Shown here piece by piece: positions 10,701-22,021 of a stretch of DNA of 64,000 nt (position 1 is its first letter; each line of letters starts with the position of its first letter). A program made the translations under genes and the position numbers. The notes under the pieces are model-generated. The model was not told where the DNA came from, made no database searches, and saw nothing but the letters and a program-made list of their open reading frames with translations. Origin of the DNA: Sternotherus odoratus (lineage: Eukaryota; Chordata; Testudines; Kinosternidae); the NCBI GenBank assembly GCA_032164245.1, contig JAVMKO010000143.1, forward strand, positions 87,993 through 151,992, read 5' to 3'.

Positions 10701-13700
10701 GGGATTGAGGAAGATACTCGGGTGCAATAGTGTTGTTGTCTCGGTGTCTCGGGGGGGGGGGATGGAGGAAGATACTCGGGTGCAATAGTGTTGTTGTCTC
10801 GGTGTCTCGGGGGGTGGGATGGAGGAAGATACTCGGGTGCAATAGTGTTGTTGTCTCGGTGTCTCGGGGGGTGGGATGGAGGAAGATACTCGGGTGCAAT
10901 AGTGTTGTTGTCTCGGGGGGTTGTGGTGACCTGGATCTGGACTGTTTGATGGATAAATTCCCCTCTGCTAATTGCCATGAGGTGGGGAGAAGGGAAGTGA
11001 GGCCGATTGTTTTCTCAGGCCAAGAGGCTGCTGGAAACGTAGAAAACCCTGGGACAGGATCCGTCTTCATCTCCGATCTGCTTTGGGGTTCAAGAAGGGG
11101 AACCCCTGAGCCCGGAGGATTGAGATCCCCAGTCACCGACTAGAGCACCCGCAATATGGACATTGGACTGGGACCTCGGGACTGTTTCTAAAAGGACTTT
11201 TGGCAGCTCCCAGCTCATCTCTGCACCTCGAGAACTGAACCCATGTCTGTCCGTCCAGTGATCCTCAACCAACCCGCCCTCGGTTCTTTTGTAGTAAATG
11301 TTAGTTTAGTTAACAAGAATTGGCGCTAAGCCTGCGTTTTAGGCAAGAGCTAAGTTCCCCTTTGACCTGGGTCTGGGGTCTGGTCCTTTGGGGTCAGGGA
11401 GAATGGTTTTCTTTATTTCGGGGATTGGTTTTCATAGCTAGTAGTCCCCAGGACAGGTGGCGGCTGGTGGTGAGACTGGGAAACTGGAGTGTCCAAGGGG
11501 ATTGATGTGTGACTTGTGGTTAGCCAGTGGTCCTCTCTGGCTGGTTTGGGGTGCAAAGGACCCCCAGCCCCGGGCGTCACTGTCCTGCTCTGAGCAATTT
11601 GTCCTGAACTGACACTCTCCGAAGTGGCCCAGCAAAGGCAGCTTCGCCCCCCCCCCCCCCGTGCACCCCTCGCGGTCCCGCCGGGCACCTGTCTGGAATT
11701 CGATGGTTCTCAGCATCTCGGCCAGGTTGTCCACGTTGACCGAGAACTGGTCCATCTTCTCATAGCCAGGCTCCGGGCGGCTGCTCATCGACACCTTCGA
11801 CATGTCCGTGATCCTGCCAGGCAGAGCCGGGGGCAGCTCAGTCTCACAAACCCGCCTGACTTCATGTGAGGCAGCAGGGCATGGGGCAGATTTGACCAGG
11901 GAGTGGGGGGCACTGGAGAGGTTGTTCGGGGGGGCTGTCCCCAGGAGTGGGGAGCACTGGGGGAGCTGCTGGGGGGGCTGTCCCCAGGAGTGGGGAGTAC
12001 TGGTGGGTTGATGGGGGGTGTCCCCAGGAGTAGGGAGTACTGGTGGGTTGATGGGGGGTGTCCCCAGGAGTGGGGGTACTGGGGGTTGTTCAGAGGGGCT
12101 GTCCCCAGGAGTGGGGGTACTGGGGGTTGTTCGGAGGGGCTGTCCCCAGGAGTAGGGGTACTGGGGGTTGTTCGGGGGGGCTGTCCCCAGGAGTGGGGAG
12201 CACTGGTGGGGTTTCTGGGGGGGATGTCCCCAGGAGTGGGGGGCTTGTGACACAGCAGGGAGTGGGGCGGGTTTGACTGGGGAGTGCATTGGGGGCGGGA
12301 TACCTGAGTGGGTAACCGGAGCCAGGAGGGGGTTAGGGGAGGAGCTGGGGGGAGGCTGAAGGGTTTTCCAGTTGGAGTTGGTGGGGGAAGAGGGGAGAGC
12401 CCCAGAGAAGGGGGTCTAAACTGCCCCCCAGAAGGACCCGAGGGAGGGGTTCTGGTCGTGCCTACGAGCTCTGGGTTCGAGTGTGTCCCCCCATCTCGAA
12501 CAACCCTCCTGGGCTACCGGCGGGCGGAGAGTCCCGGGGACCCGCAGGACGTGGGGTGCAGGGACCGGACCCCCCCACTTCGTGACACTTACTTTTTAAG
12601 CAGCTCCTTGGCTTGCTGCAGGGAGGGAGAGGCGGAGAGCTCGGTTAGCGTCAGCACCTGCCCTGGTGCCTGGCCCCACCAGCCCCTCGGCCCGGCCCTG
12701 CCATGCCCCCCTCCCCCCCGGCCAAGACAGGCTCACCACCAAGTTTCCCTCCCAGCGGCCTGTGGGACGAGCCCCCCTCGGGTTTACCCCTCGGCCAAGC
12801 CGGGGCCTCTGGCTGGGGAGGACGGTGCCCACGGCTCGGCCCGCTGCCGGGGGGAGACCCCCTGTCCTGCCCGCCCCTCCCCGCACAGACCTGCAGGTAC
12901 GCGGCCATCTGGGGCTCCTCCATGGCCTGGATGGCCGACTCCACCAGCTTGGAGGAGGTCTCCAGGTGCTCGCCGTACTGGCGGATGAGGGAACGTACGC
13001 GGCCCACCCGCGCCTCCTGCTCCCGGCTGACGCGCTGCAGCAGCTCCTTCTTCCGCTCCTCCAGCGTGCCGTACAGGGAGTCGAAACGCTGGCTCAGGTG
13101 CTGCTTCTGCTGCCGACTGCTCTCCTGCAGGGGGCGCCGCACACACGTCACTGGGGCCACCCCCTCCAGCCCCCCAGAACCCCCACTGACCCCCGCTGCT
13201 CCGGGGGCTGGGTTCTCTCCCTGGCTCTGGGAGGGGAGTGGGGGGCTGGGAGTCAGGATTCCTGGGTTCTCTCCCCAGCTCTGGCTAGTGCCAGGACTCG
13301 CGGGTTGGATTAGTCGGCAGGTCACTGACTCACTGCGGCCGTTCCCTTCGGTTCTCCGGTCACGAGATCCCCACCCCCACCGGGCTGCTCTGGCCAGAGG
13401 CCCCAGTGGTCCTCTCAGTGTGGCTGGCGGGCGCCTGGCCTGTGCTTTCTCTGAATGCTGTGTGTGCCTCAGTTTCCCCTGTGTTACTCGCGTATCTAGG
13501 TGGAGGGATCATTGCCGAGGCCCCGCAATGACAGGTCTGACTGCTCATAACAGCCAGACTGGGCAGACCAAAGGTCCATCCGGCCCAGTGTCCTGTCTCC
13601 CGACAGCGGCCAGGCCAGGCGCCCCGGAGGGAATGAACAGAACAGGGAACCATCCCGTGACCCGTCCCCTGTCGCCCATTCCCAGCGCCTGGCAAACAGA

Positions 13701-16700
13701 GGCCAGGGACACCCCCCGCCCGGCTGGCTGCCTGGGCCCAGAAAGCCACTGTCACGGGGCGATGGTCTGAACTGCTCCCTACGAAGCCAGCCAGGACTCC
13801 GGGTGAAGCTTCCTCCCTACACAGCCCGTCTCCAGGGCTAGGAGCTTCACAACTCCCGGCTCCCACCTTCCTGGGTCTGACCTCGGAGCATTCAGCACCT
13901 TCTGCCCCTGCGTGTGCTTCCCCCAGCAAGCCCGCCTGGGCGGGGTCCTGGGGGAGCCCATGGGTTCTGCACCCCAAATCCACAGTCAGACGTGACTCTC
14001 AGCCAGCCAGTAGAACAGGTTTATTCGATGACAGGTGATCTAAGACAGAGGCTGTAGGTAGAGCGAACGCGACCCCTCCGCTGGGTCCATTTTGGGGGCC
14101 AGAGAGCTAGGACAGCTTGCCTGTGAGCTCTCTGCCTCTTCCCAGCCAGACCCAGACTGACAACCCCCCCCTCCAGCCCCTCCTCTGCTTTCCTTTGTCT
14201 CTTTTCCGGGGCTAGGCGAACATCACCTGACCTCCCTCCAACAGGTTCAGCTGACCGCTTTGGGATTCAGCGCTTCCAGCCTGGAGAGGGGGGAGGGGCT
14301 GGGCCCTCAATTGCCAGGGCAGGTTGGCCACTTGCTTACACTGTCTCTCTGCTTTGCATCAACTACACCCCCTTATCCCTCCACATGGACACGCACAGGG
14401 GAAACTGAGGCACCCCCACTATCCAGAGGCACCATTAAGAGCATTTCCCCCACTGTATCCTGGCAAACGCCGGCCCCGCTCCGCAGCAGCCAGGCAGGGG
14501 GACCCGCTTGCTGGGGACCGAGCCGAGGGGCAGCGGAGGAGCCTCGCGGGCGAGGGGTCTCGTGCTCCGAGACCAGGCGCCGGCCCTGCGTCCGCGGAGC
14601 TGGACTGTGCTGCTCTAGGCAGGCTCTGAGCCGGGGGGGTGGGGAGAATCCAGAGCAGGACCCCCCCACCCCCCGGGCAGAGCTGGGCTGCGCCAAGTGA
14701 TCCGCTCTGGCCGGCGTTGGGCACAGATCACGTTAGTGCGGGGGGCGGGGGGGTGCAGAACGCTGTCTCCGGAGACTGGCCCTGTGGGGCGCAGCCCCCC
14801 GGGAGCGCCGGGCAGCGCGTCTGGGACAGACCCTGGGGAGACGTGTCCTCTCCGTGGGGATCAGTGCCCCCCGCCCAGCGTCTGCAGGGACCCCCACCCG
14901 GCTGGCGGGTTTCTGGGTCACCCGGCCCAGGGCCCAGGCAGCCCCTCGGGTGGCCCAGAGAACGGAGGGTTCCAGCCCCACTGCAGACCCCGTGGGTCGC
15001 GCTCGGGCTGTCTCCATCCAACCGCCTTGGTCAGAGTCCAGGTGAGAGCCCTGCCCCCGACTCCTTCCCGCCTCTCTCCCACTGGGGCCTTGGGGGCGCT
15101 GCCCCTCCACTGTCCCTAGTGTCCCGGTGTGAGCCCCCCCCCCCCCCCCGCCCACCGCGGACCCCTCACCTCGATGGCCTTGCAGATCTCCTCCATCTGG
15201 GTGACCAGGGCCTGGATGCGGTCGTTCCCCGCCACCAGCATGGCCACGCCGTCGCTCAGCTCGCTCTGCACGGGGGGGTGAGTGCTGGGGGCAGTGCCGG
15301 GCGGGGGCCCTGCCCCCCCCCGCCCCGGTTCCTGCCCCCCCCCCAAGCCCCATGCCCCCCGCCCCGGTTCCTGCCCCCCCCCGAGCCCCATGCCCCAGTT
15401 CCTGCCCCCCCAGAGCCCCACACCCCCCACCCCGGTTCCTGCCCCCCCGCCATGGGGCGCACCCCAGGTACCTTCTGGCGCTTGTAGACGCTGGGCAGCG
15501 GGGCCACCTGGCAGCCCTTGTGCGCCCCGAAGACCTTGCAGAGGGAGCAGGTTGGCACCTCGCAGCTCAGGCAGTAAATGTTGATCCGCTCGTCCTCGTG
15601 CTCCTCACACAGCAGCTGCTGCTCCACCTTGGCGTGCAGGGGCCTGGGGGACAGGGGAGCATGGGCCCTGCTCCCCCCCCGGGACCCCCGCCCTGTGTGA
15701 GACCCCCGCCCACCCCCTGCTCCCCCCCCGGGACCCCCACCCTGTGTGAGACCCCCGCCCACCCCCTGCTCCCCCCCCGGGACCCCCGCCCTGTGTGAGA
15801 CCCCCGCCCACCCCCTGCTCCCCCCCCGGGACCCCCGCCCTGTGTGAGACCCCCGCCCACCCCCTGCTCCCCCCCCAGGACCCCCGCCCTGTGTGAGACC
15901 CCCGCCCACCCCCTGCTCCCCCCCCGGGACCCCCGCCCTGTGTGAGACCCCCGCCCACCCCCTGCTCCCCCCCGGGACCCCCGCCCTGTGTGAGACCCCC
16001 GCCCACCCCCTGCTCCCCCCCCGGGACCCCCGCCCTGTGTGAGACCCCCGCCCACCCCCTGCTCCCCGCCCCCCTGGGACCCCCACCCTGTGTGAGACCC
16101 CCGCCCACCCCCTGCTCCCCCCCCGGGACCCCCGCCCTGTGTGAGACCCCCGCCCACCCCCTGCTCCCCGCCCCCCTGGGACCCGCACCCTGTGTGACAC
16201 CCCCGCCCACCCCTGCTCCCCCCCCGGGACCCCCGCCCTGTGTGAGACCCCCGCCCACCCCCTGCTCCCCCCCCGGGACCCCCGCCCTGTGTGAGACCCC
16301 CGCCCACCCCCTGCTCCCCCCCCGGGACCCCCACCCTGTGTGGGACCCCCGCCCACCCCCTGCTCCCCCCCGGGAACCCCGCCCTGTGTGAGACCCCCGC
16401 CCACCCCCTGCTCCCCCCCGGGACCCCCGCCCTGTGTGAGACCCCCGCCCACCCCCTGCTCCCCCCCCGGGACCCCCGCCCTGTGTGAGACCCCCGCCCA
16501 CCCCCTGCTCCCCCCCCGGGACCCCCGCCCTGTGTGGGACCCCCGCCCACCCCCTGCTCCCCCCCGGGAACCCCGCCCTGTGTGAGACCCCCGCCCACCC
16601 CCTGCTCCCCCCCCGGGACCCCCACCCTGTGTGAGACCCCCGCCCACCCCCTGCTCCCGCCCCCCGGACCCCCGCCCTGTGTGAGACCCCCGCCCACCCC

Positions 16701-19700
16701 CTGCTCCCGCCCCCCCGGGACTCCCACCCTGTGTGAGACCCCCGCGCACTCCCTGCTCCCGCCCCCCCAGGACCCCCGCCCTGTGTGAGACCCCCACCCA
16801 CCCCCTGCTCCTGCCCCCCCAGGACACCCGCCCTGTGTGAGACCCCCGCCCACCCCCTGCTCCCCGCCCCCCCGGGACCACCGCCCTGTGTGAGACCCCT
16901 GCGCACCCCCTGCTCCCGCCCCCCCGGGACCCCCGCCCTGTGTGAGACCCCTGCACACCCCCTGCTCCCCGCCCCCCCGGGAACCCCGCCCTGTGTGAGA
17001 CCCCCGCCCACCCCCTGCTGCCCTCCTCCGTGTGACCCACAGCCGCCCCGCAGGGCCTGGAATCGCCCCACACCCTCAGGAACCCCCCCCCCGCTGCCCC
17101 CAGGGACCCCCTCCCTCCGTGTGACCCACAGCTGTCCTGCACAGCTGGGAACCGCCCCACACCCTCAGGAAATCGTCCCACACCCACAGGAAACCCCCCA
17201 GGGACTCCCCACCCTCCGCGTGCCCTGCAGCCGCTCCCCAGGGCCCGGAATCACCTCACGCCCACACCCCACACCCCTGCTGTCCCCCAGGTAACCCCCA
17301 TGCCCCACAGGACCCCCTGCTCAGATCTTCCCCTCCCCAAGCCCTCGGCCCCCCGGCCCCAGCAGCCCCCCCCCCACCTGGTGGACTCCTGCTTGTAGAT
17401 GTCGATGATGTTCTCCACCAGCAGGTTCCGCTGCAGCCCGTAGACGCCGTGCCGGTCCAGAACCACCTCGTGCCGGCAGGAGGGGCAGCGGAACCGCCCC
17501 CCCGACGACACCGCGCTCGACCCCCGCGACTGCCACAGCGGGTTGGAGGCCTGGCAGGGAACGGGCACGAGTCGGGGCAGGGCCGGGGGGGGACCCAAAT
17601 ACATCAGCCCAGCCCTGTGCACCAGCCTGGGTCGCCCCTCGGTGACCCGCCCCAGAGCGGGGGCCAGGCCCAGACACAGCAACACCCCGGGAAACAGAGT
17701 CACAAGCTCAGGGCTGGGCCGCGACCTATGGCATCAAAGGGTCAGTTCTGCCAGGCTCAGGGGAGCGAGCCCCTTTGATAGCCCCGCCCACATCCCTGCC
17801 AGCCCCGCCCACACCCCTGCCAGTCCCGCCCACTGCCCCACAAGCCCCGCCCACCGCCCCACAAGCCCCGCCCACAGCTCTGCCAGCCTCATCCACATCC
17901 CTACCAGCCCCGCCCACTGCTCCACCAACCCCGCCCACATCCCTGCCAGCCCCACCCAAATCCCTACAAGCCCCGCCCATCGTCCCATGAGCCCCGCCCA
18001 CATCCCTGCCAGCCCCGCCCACCGCCCCACAAGCCCCGCCCACCGCCCCACAAGCCCCGCCCACCGCCCCACAAGCCCCGCCCACACCCATGACAGCCCC
18101 GCCCACCGCCCCATGAGCCCCACCCACAGCTCTGCCAGCCTCATCCACATCCCTACCAGCCCCGCCCACTGCTCCACCAACCCCGCCCACATCCCTGCGA
18201 GCCCCGCCCACCGCCCTGTGAGCCCCGCCCACATCCCTACCAGCCCCGCCCGGTCAGCATCCCTACCAGCCCCGCCCACATCTCTTCCAGCCCCGTCCAC
18301 ATACCTGTCAGTCCCACCCACAGCCCTGCCGTCCCCGCCCACCACTCTCCCAGCCCCACCCATATCCCGCCCACTTGGTTGCGGGTTTTCTGCTCTGCCT
18401 GCACAGCCCGCAAGAGTCTCCCCCGCCGGCTGCCTCTGGGCCGAGTGTCGGGTGACCCCCCTGCTCCCAGCACGCCCCTCCCAGGGCCAGGGGCCTCCTG
18501 CTCATGTCTCCGGCCCCGGGTCTCATGGGGGTTGGGCGAGTCAGCCAACCGCCCCTGGAGGACCCGCTGGCCCAAAGTGAAGCTCTGAACACAGGACTGA
18601 GGGACCCGTCCCAGCTGGGGATGTTTGTTCTCCAGAGACTGGATCTGAACCTGCAGTTTATTCCATCCCTGCTCCAGGCCTGAACCAAGAACTTTGCCAT
18701 CACTGGATGTCATTGATTCCATTGAACCAATTCCAGCTCCCACCGAGATCTTTCCCTTTATGAATAAACCTTCAGATTTTAGATTCTAACGGGTTGGCAA
18801 CAGCGTGATTTGTGGGAAGATCTGATTTGTAGATTGACCTGGGTCTGGGGCCTGATTCTGTGGAATTGGGGAGAATCTTTTTCTTTATTTGGGGGATTGG
18901 TTTTCATAACCATTGATCCCCAGGACAGGTGGCTGCTGGTGGTGATACTGGGAATCTGGAGTGTCTAAGGGAATTGCTTGTGTGACTTGTGGTTAGCCAG
19001 TGGGGTGAGATCAAAGTCTTTTCTGTTTGGCTGGTTTGGTGCCTTAGAGGTGGAGAAACCCCAGCCTGGGGCTGTGACTGCCCTGCTTGAAGCAATTTGT
19101 TCTGAATTGGCACTCCCAGTTGGCGCTCTCAGTTGGGTTCCAACAGAACCAGCACCGTTACAGTACAGGAATATTGGCATTTAGCCATGAAAGCAATATG
19201 GTAGTGTGCCTCAGTTTCCCTTTTCATACCGCACATTAGGTCTGGAATGACTTTTCCCTGTGAAACGTTCCAAGGCTGTTTACAGGCATTAACTGTGACA
19301 CATCGGTAGAACAAGGCCTTTTAACCAAGTGAGTTCTCATGTCTCACTCTTAACATGTTCAAGGGATTTTCCAAAAGATTAGGCACATTGTACAATTTTA
19401 CAGTTTTTGGTACTAACACAATAGTTACACAAATCACCATTAACAACAACAACAAATCCATTGCAAGTGTCCATCTACAATATGTTTATCACGTCTCACC
19501 TCTGGGGGTTTGGGCCATTCAGGGCTACTCTGTGGCTTCAACCCCTGACCTCTCTTGCTGAACGGACTCCACTGGCCGATTGGGCGGCTCTCTGGGCTGA
19601 CAGCTGTTAGTGTCTTTCCTCCCCCAGTCGGGCAGGTAATTTGCATCAACACAGACAGGGGCAGTTCAGATCCTTCACTGCTACCAATTCCCAGGCTGGC

Positions 19701-22021
19701 CTCTGTCCCAAAGAGACAGCCACAAACCCAACCAGTCTGAGGGGAGAGTTTGCTTGCTCTCCCCTGCATCCTTAAGCATCCAGCCATAACCCTGCCCTGT
19801 TGTGAAACACCAGGAACCAAACCTGTCCTCAGAGCCTGACGCACAGACTGCTCCCTCACAGAACCCGCAGGGAGACGCCCCCAGACAACCCCGTCTCCCC
19901 AGCAAGCCGGCAAACGCAGCCACTTGGCTCTAGGGCTCTTCAGCTTTCTTAACCGCTCTCACTCCATCCGAGCCCTTCTCCCTGCGCTCCCCACTGGGGC
20001 TTTCAGAGGGACAGTCAGTGGATCCACTCACAACAGAAAACTGGCTGTTAGGAACCGAAACTCCCTTGATCCGATCACTTCCCCACCCTTCAGCCACAGC
20101 AAACTGCTCCCACAGACCACCCTGAGCATTCTTCTCCCCGGGAATCTCTCTCGGCACCTCGCTCCTCGGAGCATTGCTGTGCTGAGCCACTCCCAACGCC
20201 TGAGCTTCACTTACACCCAGGATCACCTTTGGCCCATCGGGCGATTCCTGCACAATCCCCTTTCCCTCAAAGGGCTGGATTCCAGAGTCACAGGGGCAGA
20301 GGCCTTCTCCTTCCCTCAGGAATCTCTTCCTTGTGCGACAAGTTGTCAAACTGTCAGTGGGTAACACAATCAAATCACCTTGCTGCTCTCCGTGTGCCCT
20401 GGCTAGGGTATCGCTCTGATTAGACAGCGTTGCTACACCCCTTCCAACAGGCAAAATACAAGCACCAGAATCGTCTGGTCTCTGGGATTTCTCCATGACG
20501 CTAACTGGATGTGACCTAGTCACAGGTACATCCCCCCGAGCAGACACAAACTTAGACCTTTCCCTTCCCGGGCTTTAGCCAACTCTGAGACAACTGCACT
20601 ATTCTCAGCCATCACCGGCTGACAAGCACCTTCTGTCTGCTCCACAGACCCAGAGCCGGAGACACATTCTCCTTCACCAGACACAGCTTGGGATCTCACG
20701 TCCCTTGTCCCAGCACACAGGGCTGTTCACAGTCCACTGCTTGGAGACTGAGGTAGCTTCCTCCACAGGCGAGTCAATACCCCTGACAGACACAGGCACA
20801 CTCCCTTCACTGTCACACTTCTCCACACAGGACACAGGTGAGGCAGAGGGACACTTCTCTTCCACCATCCTCACCTTCCCACACTGCTGACTAGATACAG
20901 CCAGCAGCTCACCAGGCTGCCTAGGCTTATCCAACCTTTCCTCACCAGGCACATCGCCACTCCCAATGGATACTCTGCTGCTCTTTCTTTGGCTTCTCTC
21001 TCCAGCTGGGCCAAGGCTCCTGCTCTCATTCGAACCCCTGCCAGTTCTGGATGAGGTTCAGGTCGCAGGCTGGCTCTCAGGGTTTGCAGTTTCATTGCTC
21101 CTGCTGATGCTTCCTGGCTCATGGGCACTGACCGTTACCCAACAAAACTCTCAATCCCAGATTCCAATGTGGCCAGCCTGGGGTTCTGATCCATAGTGTA
21201 ATTGACCTGGTTCTGTGGAGCTGCCGACTGTCCCTGTGATGACGCGGTCTCTGGCAGGACACCACTGAGAGCATCAGTTCAGGACAAACTGCTCCGAGCA
21301 GGGCGGTCCCAGCCCCAGGCTGGGGGTCTTTTGCACACCAGGGCACCAAACCAGCCAGCCAGAGAGAGCCCATTCCCTGCCTCCCGGCCACGGTGCCCCC
21401 GGAGGGCAGCCCAGGGAGCCCCAGCCTGGGCAGAGTGTGGAGAACGTGCTGCACGTCAGGGGGTTCAGACGCAGATTGCAGGGGCTGGGGGCCGTCCGTG
21501 CACCCCACAGACCCAGAACTGAGCCGGGGGCCCCTGGGCCCCTCATGGGCAGTGATCCTGCAGGCCACAGCAGCTGGTGCTGGTCCAACCAGGGAGGGGC
21601 CGTGGGGCTAGATAGACCCTGGTTCCGATCCACCTGCCCATTCCAGGGGCAAGCTTCCCGGCGGAGCTGAGGAGCCCCCCGAGCCCCCCCCAGTGCCACT
21701 CCCATCCCCCCGACCCATCCCCCAATGTCACTCCCAGCCCCCCGACCCATCCCCCAGTGCCACTCCCATCCCCCCGACCCATCCCCCAATGTCACTCCCA
21801 TCCCCCCGACCCATCCCCCAATGTCACTCCCAGCCCCCGAGGCCGCGCCTCACCTGGAAGATGTCGTTGGCACATTTCCGGCACAGGTTGTGCTGGCAGG
21901 GCAGGATGACCACGGGTTTGCTGAACATCTCCAGGCAGATGGGGCAGATCAGCTGCTTCTCCAGGCTGTCCATGCTGTGCGAGTCCCCCAGCATGGGCTT
22001 GAACCCCACCGCAAAGTTCAT
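7611..22021 (-). CDS. TRIM54: TRIM54 (MuRF3), muscle RING-finger E3 ubiquitin ligase, 8 coding exons
   Basis: Muscle-specific RING ubiquitin ligase that in known orthologues binds microtubules and sarcomere proteins. Exons spliced by GT/AG in consistent phase: 21854-22021, 17378-17550, 15472-15643, 15170-15265, 12891-13124, 12593-12615, 11689-11813 and 7705 down to 7611 or 7619. The product is about 361 residues (human 358). Visible parts: RING with C26, C29, C42, H44, C47, C50, C78 and C81; B-box 2 about 126-160 (C126, H129, C138, C141, C146, C149, H155); coiled coil about 172-281; COS-box region about 270-330; acidic tail 331-361. The start MNFAVGFKP, the segment [10 protein letters not shown] and the tail motif DEDRPEGP are TRIM54-like rather than TRIM63 or TRIM55. 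ATG at 22021 was chosen because it aligns with the family start. The exact 3' end is uncertain: exon 8 ends either in an in-frame TGA at 7611 or at a strong GTGAGT donor. Introns are unusually repeat-rich. Confidence 0.95.
8240..8960. repeat. 52-bp minisatellite in TRIM54 intron 7
   Basis: Units of about 51-53 bp around AGAAAGAGTTAATGAACCCC, alternating CCCCCACGGCCACGG and CCCCCATGGCAACGG ends. About nine copies; the array is split by a SINE at 8283-8535. Confidence 0.9.
8283..8535 (-). mobile_element. tRNA-derived SINE, antisense
   Basis: On the minus strand the head shows GGATAGCTCAGTGG (A box, 8526-8513) and GGTTGTGAGTTCAATCC (B box, 8486-8470), the RNA polymerase III promoter of a tRNA-like head. 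The other end is an AT-rich tail (AAATAAAATAAATATAAAT on plus). It sits inside a minisatellite, so it is younger than the array's origin. Confidence 0.8.
9180..10920. repeat. 55-bp minisatellite in TRIM54 intron 7
   Basis: About 31 units around GGAGGAAGATACTCGGGTGC then AATAGTGTTGTTGTC, separated by G runs of variable length. Some units lack one GTGTCTCG block. Higher-order repeats of two to four units are visible (for example 9590-9770 against 9815-10080). The 684-codon minus open frame here is a repeat artefact. Confidence 0.95.
11150..11625 (+). mobile_element. LTR-B copy in TRIM54 intron 7
   Basis: Aligns with the LTR at 25757-26636: GACCTGGGTCTGGGG, TTTCTTTATTTCGGGGATTG, CCCCAGGACAGGTGG and GACTTGTGGTTAGCCAGTGG all occur in the same order. 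Confidence 0.75.
11689..11813 (-). CDS. TRIM54: TRIM54 exon 7 (COS box)
   Basis: 125 nt, completing the Lys codon and adding 41 codons ([20 protein letters not shown] onward to IEFQT), leaving in phase 1 at donor GTGCCC. In MuRF proteins this is the second COS helix, needed for microtubule binding. Confidence 0.93.
11895..12250. repeat. about 40-bp minisatellite in TRIM54 intron 6
   Basis: About nine units with GTCCCCAGGAGTGGGG and variable middle (GTTGTTCGGGGGG or GGTGGGTTGATGGGG). Confidence 0.85.
12593..12615 (-). CDS. TRIM54: TRIM54 exon 6, 23-nt micro-exon
   Basis: Encodes QAKELLK plus two bases of a split Lys codon. Acceptor CTGCAG and donor GTAAGT are both strong. A 23-nt exon at this place is characteristic of the TRIM family. 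Confidence 0.93.
12891..13124 (-). CDS. TRIM54: TRIM54 exon 5 (coiled coil and start of COS box)
   Basis: 234 nt, 78 codons, phase 0, the conserved length for this TRIM exon. It is rich in E, K, Q and R with heptad spacing and ends [11 protein letters not shown] at donor GTCTGT. Confidence 0.95.
13541..13725 (-). mobile_element. CR1-type 3' fragment (antisense)
   Basis: GACTGGGCAGACCAAAGGTC, CCAGTGTCCTGTCTCCCGAC and AACAGAGGCCAGGGACACC match the fragment at 45295-45450, a sequence common at CR1/SINE 3' ends in turtles. The strand is inferred from the nested copy. Confidence 0.55.
13752..14460 (-). mobile_element. diverged LTR-A copy, antisense
   Basis: On plus it begins TCACGGGGCGATGG (reverse of the LTR 3' end), passes through the reverse of AGACCCAGGAAGGTGG, GGGCTCCCCCAGGACCCCG and AATAAACCTG, and reaches GGGGAAACTGAGGCACC near 14400. 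It lies in TRIM54 intron 4. Confidence 0.75.
14760..14965. repeat. dispersed repeat, inverted match to 35530-35725
   Basis: The CCCTGGGGAGACGTGTCCTC, GGGACCCCCACC and GGGTTTCTGGGTCACC blocks are the reverse complement of 35530-35725. Probably LTR-derived; class unknown. Confidence 0.5.
15170..15265 (-). CDS. TRIM54: TRIM54 exon 4 (start of coiled coil)
   Basis: 96 nt, 32 codons, phase 0 both ends, the standard size for this TRIM exon. It begins [16 protein letters not shown] and ends at donor GTGAGG. Confidence 0.95.
15275..15465. repeat. C-rich short tandem tract next to TRIM54 exon 4
   Basis: Repeats of CCCCGGTTCCTGCCCCCCC with AGCCCCATG or AGCCCCACA spacers, filling most of intron 3. Confidence 0.8.
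15472..15643 (-). CDS. TRIM54: TRIM54 exon 3 (B-box 2)
   Basis: 172 nt. One base completes the split Arg codon and 57 codons follow. The B-box 2 zinc ligands are intact (CEEH, CLSC, CSLC, HKGC). It ends YKRQK at donor GTACCT. The acceptor CAG lies directly against the 49-bp array in intron 2. Confidence 0.95.
15660..17020. repeat. 49-bp minisatellite filling most of TRIM54 intron 2
   Basis: About 28 units with GGGACCCCCGCCCTGTGTGA, GACCCCCGCCCACCCC and CTGCTCC plus C runs. It starts about 15 bp from the exon 3 acceptor. Each unit contains CTG-CTC-C-run pyrimidine tracts on plus. Confidence 0.95.
17378..17550 (-). CDS. TRIM54: TRIM54 exon 2 (second half of RING, MuRF family motif)
   Basis: 173 nt, entering in phase 0 and leaving in phase 2 (ACC AG, donor GTGGGG). 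It encodes [10 protein letters not shown], the last RING cysteine pair (CPSC) and the conserved MuRF stretch [20 protein letters not shown] that links RING to B-box. Confidence 0.95.
17772..18365. repeat. about 21-bp minisatellite in TRIM54 intron 1
   Basis: Tandem CCCCGCCCACATCCCTGCCA type units, alternating ACATCCCTGCCAG, ACCGCCCCACAAG and ACAGCTCTGCCAG. A longer duplicated block appears at 17870-18000 and 18110-18240. Confidence 0.9.
18620..19155 (+). mobile_element. LTR-B copy, 5'-truncated, in TRIM54 intron 1
   Basis: Matches 26100-26636 in order (ATTTTAGATTCTAACGGGTT, GCAACAGCGTGATTTGTGGG, GACTTGTGGTTAGCC) and ends ACCGTTACA. Confidence 0.8.
19160..21235 (-). mobile_element. decayed retrovirus-like/LTR-element internal region, antisense
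   Basis: Three minus-strand frames stay open over 19930-20547, 20674-20952 and 20871-21128, with frame breaks between them. A frame starting near 21196 just inside the antisense LTR-B fragment has the position of a gag start but meets a stop after about 17 codons. Some segments resemble internal regions of reptile LTR elements. No protease, reverse transcriptase or envelope motif was recognised, so the copy is incomplete and inactive. Confidence 0.5.
21236..21385 (-). mobile_element. LTR-B fragment, antisense
   Basis: TGTGATGACG (reverse of the LTR-B 3' end) followed by the reverse complement of the LTR-B 3' third. It adjoins the antisense internal region, so it is the 5' LTR remnant of that copy. 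Confidence 0.55.
21670..21838. repeat. about 32-bp minisatellite beside TRIM54 exon 1
   Basis: Five units of CCCCCCGACCCATCCCCCA with GTGCCACTCCC or ATGTCACTCCC. It ends about 15 bp from the exon 1 donor. Confidence 0.85.
21854..22021 (-). CDS. TRIM54: TRIM54 exon 1 (start codon, first half of RING)
   Basis: 168 nt, 56 codons, phase 0 end. It carries ATG, the TRIM54-type N-terminus and the first RING half (CPIC, then CQHNLCRKC). It ends CAG before the donor GTGAG. The ATG sits in a GC-rich context immediately beside a 62-bp minisatellite. Confidence 0.95.

Noticed and set aside
9082..11136. 684-codon minus-strand open frame
   Set aside because: Pure 55-bp repeat translation ([18 protein letters not shown] frames alternate). 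Stop-free by unit composition.
15256..17187. 643-codon minus-strand open frame, Gly-rich, that joins TRIM54 exon 3
   Set aside because: The frame runs through intron 2 array by chance; exon 3 has a proper acceptor and the family alignment stops there.
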